DNA of 22,050 nt from JAFLCA01 sp041907145. Lineage in GTDB: Bacteria; Bdellovibrionota_C; UBA2361; JAFLCA01. The notes below the pieces were generated by a model, which searched no databases, was not told where the DNA came from, and worked only from the letters and a program-made list of their open reading frames with translations. The stretch covers positions 1 through 22,050 of the forward strand of contig JAYRHW010000201.1 of assembly GCA_041907145.1 (NCBI GenBank). The letters run 5' to 3'. This document shows positions 15,877 to 22,050 of this stretch, in pieces. Position 1 is the stretch's first letter. Each line of letters begins with the position of its first letter. Made by a program: the position numbers and the translations under genes.

Positions 15877-17343
15877 ATGGACGCACGCGTGATTCAGAAC
15901 TTACTCGATCTTGCCCTGACTAATGCTAGGACTTGCGGGGCTTCGTATGCTGACTTCCGTGTTTTGAAAATACGAGATCAGCAGATCCATACTCGTGAAG
16001 ATAAGGTCCGACACGCTGGGGAGACTCTCAACCAGGGCTTCGGGGTGCGGGTTCTTGTCGATGCGACCTGGGGCTTTGCCGCCAGCGATACCCTGAACGA
16101 AGCTGAAATTAAGCGCTGCGCCGCGCTGGCTTGCTCTATTGCGAAAGCCAACTCGCGCCTACAGATTCGCCCCGTCGAATTGACGAGGGAGAGGGCTTTT
16201 CAGACGAGCTGGAAAACTCCCATCAAGCGCAATCCTTTTGCCGTGCCGCTAACCGAGAAGGTCGATCTATTGCGGTCGGTTAATCAAATTGCCAAGGATC
16301 ACGGTGCAAATTTTTGCGACTCGTTTATGTGGTTCGTGAATGAATGGAAATTCTTTGGATCCTCGGAAGGAGCCTCCATCACGCAGGATTTGTATCGAAT
16401 GTGGACGGAGGCAAATCCAACTGTTGTTGATAAGAAATCCGGTCTTTTCGACTCTCGTAAGACCATTACGGCACCGGTTGGTCGCGGCTATGAATATATA
16501 GAAGAGTTCCCCTATCGCGAGGAGATTCAGAAGGCCACTGAGAATGCCAAGGTGAAACTTAGGGCCCAGTCGGTCGCTCCCGGCAAGCGTGATTTAATCG
16601 TTATGCCGAGCAACCTATGGCTTACCATTCATGAGTCTTGCGGGCATCCGACTGAACTTGATAGGGCGTTGGGCTACGAGGCTAATTTCGCCGGCACCAG
16701 CTTTATGACGCCCGATAAACTCGGAAAACTCAAATATGGCTCTGAGTTGGTGAATATCTTTGCAGATCGTACTGCTGAGGGCGGTCTTTCGACCTGCGGC
16801 TTCGATGACGAGGGGGTGCAAACTTCTCAATTCCCGATCATCAAAGATGGTGTGTTCGTCAACTACCAAACAACTCGAGAGCAGGCCGGTTACGTCAATC
16901 AAACTCAATCCCATGCTTGCTTGTATGCCGACAGCTGGTCGCATGTCCCGTTGCAGCGTATGCCGAATATTTCCTTGCAGCCGGGAAAGAAGAAGCTGTC
17001 ACTGAATGAGCTCATCGGCGGAACTGACGATGCGATTTTGGTGATTGGAGATGGGAGCTGGAGTATCGATCAGCAGCGCTATAACTTTCAGTTCACTGGG
17101 CAAGAATTCTGGGAAGTTAAGAACGGACGCATCGGCAATATGCTTCGTGACGTGGCTTACCAGGGTAACACTGTCGATTTTTGGAATTCTTGCGATGCGT
17201 TGTGCGATGACTCTGAGTACTTTCTGGGTGGGTCGTTCTTTTGCGGAAAGGGTCAGCCTTGCCAGGCGGCTCCGGTAAGTCACGGCGCTGTTCCTGCTCG
17301 TTTCAGAAATATCAATATTCTCAACACCAAGACGAAGTACTAG
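15877..17343 (+). CDS. tldD: Metalloprotease TldD
   Basis: The 488-residue protein is full length for TldD. The zinc motif HESCGH is at 252-257 (HExxxH, His252 and His257 as ligands, Glu253 as the base). A C-terminal cysteine near residue 456, in FFCGKGQP, matches the third zinc ligand of E. coli TldD. TldD and TldE form a heterodimer that degrades unfolded peptides and, in some bacteria, processes ribosomally made peptides such as microcin B17 precursor. The ATG at 15877 gives the normal N-terminus, with only a weak GAGAA upstream. tldE starts 2 bases after its stop. Confidence 0.95.
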   Translation: MDARVIQNLLDLALTNARTCGASYADFRVLKIRDQQIHTREDKVRHAGETLNQGFGVRVLVDATWGFAASDTLNEAEIKRCAALACSIAKANSRLQIRPVELTRERAFQTSWKTPIKRNPFAVPLTEKVDLLRSVNQIAKDHGANFCDSFMWFVNEWKFFGSSEGASITQDLYRMWTEANPTVVDKKSGLFDSRKTITAPVGRGYEYIEEFPYREEIQKATENAKVKLRAQSVAPGKRDLIVMPSNLWLTIHESCGHPTELDRALGYEANFAGTSFMTPDKLGKLKYGSELVNIFADRTAEGGLSTCGFDDEGVQTSQFPIIKDGVFVNYQTTREQAGYVNQTQSHACLYADSWSHVPLQRMPNISLQPGKKKLSLNELIGGTDDAILVIGDGSWSIDQQRYNFQFTGQEFWEVKNGRIGNMLRDVAYQGNTVDFWNSCDALCDDSEYFLGGSFFCGKGQPCQAAPVSHGAVPARFRNINILNTKTKY

Positions 17344-17345
17344 AT

Positions 17346-18680
17346 ATGCCTAACACCCGGTCAGCAGAGAGCATTCTTGAGCGGCTTTTGAAGCTTTCGC
17401 AGGCGGAAAGTATGTCCGTGTGGGTTGGTGCGGGCGAATCTCTGGACCTGCGCTTTGCCGTGAATACGGTCACGACTTGCGGCGCTTCGCGGGGAATGAC
17501 TGCGCAGGTTTCCTCGAATTTCGGAAGCAAGTCCGGCACTGTTTCGACCAACGATCTGAGTGACGAGGGACTCGAGGCGGCTGTGAGAGCATCCGAGGAG
17601 CTGGCGCGCTTGTCCCCGGAGAACCCGGAATTTATGCCGCCGCTAGGAAGGGAGCAGCAGTTTTCTGATGTTCATAGTTTTGACGAGGAAACAGCCGCGT
17701 TTACGCCGGCAGCTGCCACCGATCTTGTTGCTCGTTGCTTGAAAGTTTCCCGTGAACGAAAGATTGAGCTAGCGGGATTCTTCAGTTATGGCAGCCAGTC
17801 CTCAGCCGTGGGAACCTCGAATGGATTGCGAGCCACCTATAGGACTACGCACGCTGGCTACTCTACTACCGCCAGGACCTATGAAGGCCGAGGTTCTAAT
17901 AAGGTGCAGCTTGCCTCCTTTCGAGTTGGGGATCTTGATTTAGAAAAACTCTCAAGACAGGCAATTGAGCGAGCATTCAGTGCGCGAGAGCCACGGGAGC
18001 TGCCCCCAGGTCGGTACCCAGCGCTTTTGGAGCCCTCGGCCTTCTCGGACATGCTGGGCTTCATGTTCAGCCATATGGCACGGCGTTCCGCCGATGAGGG
18101 GCGAAGCTACTTTTCTGAAGCTGGTGGGAAGACCAAGTTGGGGCAGAGTTTATTTCCCGCAAATATAACGGTATACAGCGATCCGAAGCATGACCGGGTC
18201 CCGGTTACCCCGTTTGGACCGGAGTACTTACCGCGTCTCCGGACAACTTGGATCGAGGATGGACGCCTCAGGAACTTGATCACTGAACGCTTCTGGGCAA
18301 AGCAGTGCGGTGCCGAGCCAGTGACATTTCCGGGCAATATCATCATGCAGGGCTCGGAGCGCAGCTACGATGAGCTTCTGCGGTCCATTGAGCGCGGAGT
18401 ACTGGTTACTAATTTTTGGTATATTCGCGATGTTGATCCGCAAAAAATGCTGCTCACCGGACTTACCCGCGACGGCATTTTTTGGGTTGAAAATGGCAAA
18501 GTCCAGTACCCAATAAAGAATTTCCGCTTCAACGAATCTCCCCCAGAGGTACTGCGCAATATCATTGATATGAGTGTTGCCGTCCCTGCAGTTGGAAATG
18601 AAGTTGAGCACCTTAAAATGTGCGTGCCGGCGGTCAAAGTTTCGAGTTTCAATTTCTCAACACTTTCGGACGCAATTTAA
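17346..18680 (+). CDS. pmbA: TldE/PmbA, non-catalytic partner of TldD
   Basis: From the ATG at 17346 the product is 444 residues, the usual length for PmbA. It aligns in order with the TldD/PmbA fold and has the C-terminal family stretch GVLVTNFWYIRDVDP near residue 352, but the HExxxH motif is absent; the matching region reads SHMARRSADEGRSYF. This is as expected for TldE, which lacks the metal site and shapes the chamber with TldD. The frame is open 35 codons further upstream inside tldD, but that part is Ser/Arg-rich noise, so the start just after the tldD stop is preferred. Co-translation with tldD is likely. Confidence 0.93.
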   Translation: MPNTRSAESILERLLKLSQAESMSVWVGAGESLDLRFAVNTVTTCGASRGMTAQVSSNFGSKSGTVSTNDLSDEGLEAAVRASEELARLSPENPEFMPPLGREQQFSDVHSFDEETAAFTPAAATDLVARCLKVSRERKIELAGFFSYGSQSSAVGTSNGLRATYRTTHAGYSTTARTYEGRGSNKVQLASFRVGDLDLEKLSRQAIERAFSAREPRELPPGRYPALLEPSAFSDMLGFMFSHMARRSADEGRSYFSEAGGKTKLGQSLFPANITVYSDPKHDRVPVTPFGPEYLPRLRTTWIEDGRLRNLITERFWAKQCGAEPVTFPGNIIMQGSERSYDELLRSIERGVLVTNFWYIRDVDPQKMLLTGLTRDGIFWVENGKVQYPIKNFRFNESPPEVLRNIIDMSVAVPAVGNEVEHLKMCVPAVKVSSFNFSTLSDAI

Positions 18681-18691
18681 GCAGCGCAGTC

Positions 18692-19960
18692 GTGGATTAT
18701 TCCCCTATTCAAGTCCAGGTCGGCGCGCTAGCGCATGGCGGAGAGTTTATCGCTGATATCATCGAAGCGGGTCCGGAAATTCCCAAGAAGAAAGTTTTCA
18801 TCCGGGATGTTGTGCCCGGGGAGCGGGTAGAAGCCGCTATCGTAGCCGAGGAGAAGAACCTATTCCGCGCCGATCTCTTGCGAATTATCGAGCCTTCGCC
18901 CGACCGAACCGCAGCACCTTGTCCGCATTTCGGGATCTGTGGTGGCTGCGATCTCCAGCATATGAGAATTGCGGCGCAACGTGAAGCCAAGCGCGTCATG
19001 GTTGAACGCACGCTTCAATTTCAAGGAAAGATTCAGCCGAGACGCGGCGTAGCCCTGATTGGCAAGGAACTGCCTGAATTTCACTATCGCCGGCGAATCT
19101 CTCTGCACCTAAACGCCGGAGGCGATCTCGGATTTTACCGCGCAGGGAGCGGCGACGTGGTGGATATCGAGCGTTGCCTACTGGCTGACGAGAAGCTCAA
19201 TGCCGCCATGTCCGACATACGTCCGTTCGTGTTGAGCATGTCCAGAGAAATTGGCGCAATTACCATTGAAGAATGGAGTGGCGAGATTTTTTATTTGCTG
19301 AAGCTCCGCGAGAAGGCAGGTTTCCCCTTCCCTGCTTGGAATCAGGTTCATGTTCAATTTGCAAACATAGTTGTTGAACGAGACAATCGCGTGATTTTTA
19401 GCCAGCGACACTTCGGCGAGGAGGACATCCCCAGTTATCCGACCGGACACTTTTCGCAGATTAATGCCGCGGGCAATAAGGTGCTGGTAGATTCAGTGTG
19501 CGATCTTGTATGTCATGGAGAAGTAACTGAGCTGTACGCGGGGAGTGGAAATTTCAGTATTCCGCTGGCCGCAAAGTCGCTTAATGTCACTGCGGTCGAG
19601 GCCGATGAGGCTTTGGTATTGCTGGGAAGAAGCCGAGCGGAGGAGGCGCAGCTCTCGCATCAGCTTACGTTCGTGCATGCTACCTGCGAGCGCTATCTGA
19701 AGAGAAACTCGCTGACTTCAACCATTTTAGTTGACCCGCCGCGTTCGGGTATGAAGGAGCTACTACCTTTCTTTAAGAGCCCTCAAGTAAATTCGATTGT
19801 ATACGTGAGCTGTAGCCTTCCTACCTTGACCCGGGACTTGCGAGCGCTTAGTGAGTTGGGCTACGCGGTGGATGAGGTTAAAGTCCTCGATATGTTTGCG
19901 CAAACTCACCATGTCGAAGTCCTAACGACATTGGTGCGGCCTAGCTCGCGCGATAGTTAG
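18692..19960 (+). CDS. rlmD: RlmD/TrmA-family 23S rRNA (uracil-5-)-methyltransferase
   Basis: From a GTG at 18692 the product is 422 residues. It has an N-terminal TRAM domain (about 5-66, GALAHGGEF), an iron-sulfur cluster site (Cys77, Cys83, Cys86, plus Cys162) and a methyltransferase domain with YAGSGNFSIPLA (282-293), VDPPRSG (347-353) and the catalytic cysteine in VSCSLPTLTRD (Cys374). This is the RumA/RlmC/RlmD/TrmA pattern; the four-cysteine cluster fits rRNA enzymes, and which uridine it modifies cannot be told from sequence alone. An ATG at 18620 would give 446 residues but lies 61 bases inside tldE, and those extra residues do not fit a TRAM start. The GTG lies 11 bases after the tldE stop; no clear ribosome-binding site is seen, so the start is moderately certain. 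The stop overlaps that of the next gene (TTAG, 19957-19960). Confidence 0.88.
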   Translation: MDYSPIQVQVGALAHGGEFIADIIEAGPEIPKKKVFIRDVVPGERVEAAIVAEEKNLFRADLLRIIEPSPDRTAAPCPHFGICGGCDLQHMRIAAQREAKRVMVERTLQFQGKIQPRRGVALIGKELPEFHYRRRISLHLNAGGDLGFYRAGSGDVVDIERCLLADEKLNAAMSDIRPFVLSMSREIGAITIEEWSGEIFYLLKLREKAGFPFPAWNQVHVQFANIVVERDNRVIFSQRHFGEEDIPSYPTGHFSQINAAGNKVLVDSVCDLVCHGEVTELYAGSGNFSIPLAAKSLNVTAVEADEALVLLGRSRAEEAQLSHQLTFVHATCERYLKRNSLTSTILVDPPRSGMKELLPFFKSPQVNSIVYVSCSLPTLTRDLRALSELGYAVDEVKVLDMFAQTHHVEVLTTLVRPSSRDS

Positions 19961-21288
19961 TATGATGCCGAGCCGTCGGCGCCATCTGCCTGGCTTCGTT
20001 GGATGGCCTCAAGGAACTTCTGCCGGATTTCCTCACGTCTTGTTTCTAGTTCCTGTTCATTGGGTGCTTCGAATTGATTCTCGGCGTCAGGCTGATACGA
20101 GTGCGTCACTGACCGACCGAAATTGCCATGTATGTTTTGCAATGCCTCGGGAGGCAGCGAGGATCGATTTGTAGCGGCCCCAGAGAAGCTTACAGAGGCG
20201 GCACGAGCCTTCTGCTCCTCGAGAAGAGCGTCGGGGTTGTTGAACGCCAGAATCACGGATTCTTTTATCTCCTGGGGGTAACCGTCGAGCGCCGATGCTG
20301 TGGCAGGGGAACGTCGCTGCCCTGAGATGCTCGTCAGTTGATTTGCGGAAGCGCTCCGTCCAGCACCTGTTTCAAGAGACGTCGCTGAATTGCCTGTCCC
20401 AGCTAGGATCGTAGTACCCCCGAGATCAGGGCTCGCACTGCTGTATGAATTAGACGGCAGGCGTTGATTCGTGTACCAGGTAAATCCGACGCAGAAGGCA
20501 GCCGCCGCGGCGATGACGACACTATATCCAAAGAGCCTCGAGTGTTGAAATAGCCAGAGTAGCTGTCCCCACCGGCTGCTTGGCTTGGTGAGGCTGCGTA
20601 GATCGATGGCTGTTGACTGCGCGCGAAGCTGCATAGCCATTTCGTTAATCGGGTCAATATCCGAGCCGAATCCGATGGTGCGCTTGCGCGGGCGCTCAAG
20701 CTGCACTCTGGCAACATGCTCGTTTTCTACCCAGCATTCAGGGCGGTTGGTCAGGCGCACTACCACGACGATCGATTTCTTCTTCCATACGAGACTGGAG
20801 AGACGCTGACCTAGAACCTCGCGCCATTGCTCGGCAACTTGTTCAAAGGGTTCATAGAGCACAATCACAGGGGGATTTTGATAAATCGCTGCGACCAGTC
20901 TAAGCACCCGCTCTTGTACTGGACCAAGCATCTTGCAGCGCTGGTTAGCTAGTCCGCCAAGACCCAGATCCAAGAGTTCGGTTTCAACTCGATCGTCAGG
21001 CACGCCCGCCTGCAGGAGGAAATCGTGAACGGTAGGATCGCCGGGCTCGCTTGCAAAAGCTTCACCAAAGCCGATCATGCATGCCTTGCGGGCGGAGAAC
21101 GTCACTCCGTCTAGTTGGAGAGAAACTCTGTCTTTCGTTTCCCACCCAGCCAGGGCCGCGCGGTAGAGTTCATACTCCCTATCTATGTTCGAGCGGAACA
21201 CCGTTATGCGACCAGCTAAGCAGCTGATTTTTCGCAGAACTTCACCTGTTTGACTGATTCTATTTATCTCGAGTCGTTCGACGGTCAT
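19957..21288 (-). CDS. Degenerate ABC-ATPase-like domain fused to a membrane helix and polar exported tail
   Basis: The 443-residue protein has a cytoplasmic N-terminal domain (about 1-200) laid out like an ABC ATPase but with motifs missing. Where Walker A should be (about 28-45) there is no GxxGxGKS. LGPVQERVLRLVAAIYQNPP (121-140) sits where a signature LSGGQ...R...AL..NP is expected. VIVLYEPFEQ (141-150) resembles Walker B but has Tyr in place of the final Asp, while the next Glu-Pro is kept. KSIVVVVRLTNRP (171-183) replaces the usual switch histidine region. A linker (about 200-250), one membrane helix (about 253-271) and a Ser/Asn/Gln/Ala-rich tail of about 170 residues follow, the tail probably periplasmic. 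GGGGAG before the ATG supports the start. ATP hydrolysis is unlikely; nucleotide sensing or scaffolding is possible. I know no named family with this layout. Confidence 0.72.
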   Translation of the reverse strand: MTVERLEINRISQTGEVLRKISCLAGRITVFRSNIDREYELYRAALAGWETKDRVSLQLDGVTFSARKACMIGFGEAFASEPGDPTVHDFLLQAGVPDDRVETELLDLGLGGLANQRCKMLGPVQERVLRLVAAIYQNPPVIVLYEPFEQVAEQWREVLGQRLSSLVWKKKSIVVVVRLTNRPECWVENEHVARVQLERPRKRTIGFGSDIDPINEMAMQLRAQSTAIDLRSLTKPSSRWGQLLWLFQHSRLFGYSVVIAAAAAFCVGFTWYTNQRLPSNSYSSASPDLGGTTILAGTGNSATSLETGAGRSASANQLTSISGQRRSPATASALDGYPQEIKESVILAFNNPDALLEEQKARAASVSFSGAATNRSSLPPEALQNIHGNFGRSVTHSYQPDAENQFEAPNEQELETRREEIRQKFLEAIQRSQADGADGSASY

Positions 21289-21367
21289 AAGTGCTCCCCA
21301 GTAGCAGAATCGGCCAATTCATCGCGGCGCTTTACTAGTCTTAAGGTACTGCCGATATCACCAAGGT
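21289..21367. promoter_or_regulatory. Divergent intergenic region, promoters inferred
   Basis: These 79 bases lie between two divergent genes and should hold promoters for both. I could not pick out a convincing -35/-10 pair on either strand. The only clear signal is GGGGAG, the ribosome-binding site of the minus-strand gene. Confidence 0.3.
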
Positions 21368-22050
21368 ATGGGGACCTTTCAAAGTTTGCTGACTATGCGG
21401 AAGCGAATCTGCGGATTTATCGCGGTAACCACGCTGAGCTTCGGGTTTGGCCAGGCCGCTGCTCAATTTGTGGGCGTTGGTCCCTTTGCTCGTATGGGAA
21501 TCGATCGCCATTCGATCGTCATTCCAGTAAATCGTAGCGATGATAGCAGCGGTATCTTTGTCGCGTATACCAATGATGCGTTCAATGTGCAGGAAGTCGA
21601 TCCGACAAGATTGCCGATTGCGGGGACGCGCAGCTTTTTTGTGCGATTCGATCGCAAGAGCAACTCCTACTCCGAGTTAATTCTTCCCACTGGCGAGCAT
21701 TACCCGATTCGCCCGCATGGAAGTTTTGCCCTAAGGATACCCGCTAAGGATGGAACGGCCGAGGGGCTGCGAGTCTCGATATCGAACAATCCCAACAATC
21801 CATTTGCTTCGATTTCTATACCGGGCCCCAAGGGGCATGCATTGCTGATTTATATAGGCCTTCAGGAAACACTCAATATTTCAGGCAACGAGGAAGCAAT
21901 CTTACTTTTGGATAGTAATCGACTGCTTTCTGCAGAGGAATTTAAGGATCTGATCGTGGATTTCACGCTGGGGTCTAGAAATGAACTGCTGCTTGCAGGC
22001 AAGGAGTTTTCGGGGGCCGCTATCGGCATTTCAATGCAGGATGAGAATGA
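21368..22050 (+). CDS. Exported protein of unknown function (3' partial)
   Basis: An open frame runs from the ATG at 21368 to the window edge, giving 227 codons so far. The N-terminus has MRKR followed by a hydrophobic stretch and GQAAAQF, a good Sec signal peptide with cleavage near AAA. The mature part has short alternating hydrophobic runs, many Asn, Ser, Gly and Pro, and no recognised motif; it could be a beta-rich fold. A second ATG at 21395 (MRKRIC...) gives a more usual short signal peptide and may be the true start; neither ATG has a proper ribosome-binding site. It is divergent from the degenerate-ABC membrane protein, and the pair may work together, but that is only inferred from position. 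Confidence 0.65.
   Translation, partial: MGTFQSLLTMRKRICGFIAVTTLSFGFGQAAAQFVGVGPFARMGIDRHSIVIPVNRSDDSSGIFVAYTNDAFNVQEVDPTRLPIAGTRSFFVRFDRKSNSYSELILPTGEHYPIRPHGSFALRIPAKDGTAEGLRVSISNNPNNPFASISIPGPKGHALLIYIGLQETLNISGNEEAILLLDSNRLLSAEEFKDLIVDFTLGSRNELLLAGKEFSGAAIGISMQDEN

Noticed and set aside
17241..17345. Upstream extension of the tldE frame
   Set aside because: It lies inside the well-conserved C-terminus of tldD, including the zinc-ligand region; the ATG at 17346 gives the normal TldE length.
18620..18691. ATG-initiated extension of the rlmD-like gene
   Set aside because: It would overlap tldE by 61 bases and add residues that do not fit a TRAM-domain start; the GTG at 18692 is preferred, though not proven.

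Overview
The window is densely packed chromosomal DNA with moderate GC. Its housekeeping set (ppiD-like foldase, mltG, mepM, ruvX, cinA, tldD/tldE, an rlmD-type methyltransferase, a DTW-domain tRNA enzyme) points to a Gram-negative bacterium with a periplasm and peptidoglycan. PpiD, MepM and several exported proteins imply an outer membrane. The sequence alone does not place it in a phylum. A deltaproteobacteria-like or other less-studied Gram-negative lineage is plausible, but that is inference. I saw no rRNA, tRNA, CRISPR array, IS element or phage gene. No gene-free stretch exceeds about 125 bases.

Layout: (1) 3-122, the end of an unidentified plus-strand gene that overlaps the start of the next. 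(2) 116-2032, a PpiD-like membrane-anchored foldase. (3) 2029-2415 (minus), a small exported six-cysteine protein of unknown function. (4) 12385 down to 2538 (minus), a long co-directional cluster: ruvX, mltG, a membrane protein with a huge Gln/Gly/Lys-rich region, a MoxR AAA+ ATPase, a DUF58 protein, a BatA-like vWA membrane protein and a large membrane protein with two vWA domains flanking a glutamine-amidotransferase-like domain. Several junctions are 4-base ATGA overlaps, so this part is very likely one operon; a small hairpin follows the last stop codon. (5) 12497-13921 (plus), a MepM-type murein endopeptidase, divergent from ruvX. (6) 13918-14499 (minus), a DTW-domain protein. (7) 14546-19960 (plus), a tight run cinA-tldD-tldE-rlmD. 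(8) 19957-21288 (minus), an unusual protein with what looks like a degenerate ABC-ATPase domain, one membrane helix and a polar exported tail. (9) From 21368 (plus) to the window edge, a partial exported protein of unknown function, divergent from it.

How they fit: mltG and mepM both act on peptidoglycan. The MoxR/DUF58/vWA block is the classic arrangement in which a MoxR ATPase works with vWA proteins, usually thought to remodel or assemble envelope or metal-dependent complexes; its substrate here is unknown. The most interesting parts are the degenerate-ABC membrane fusion with its divergent exported neighbour, the architecture of the MoxR/vWA operon, and two genome-style signals: all three convergent gene pairs share the same TTAG stop overlap, and three genes that head divergent units have a -10-like hexamer exactly six bases before an ATG that lacks a ribosome-binding site.
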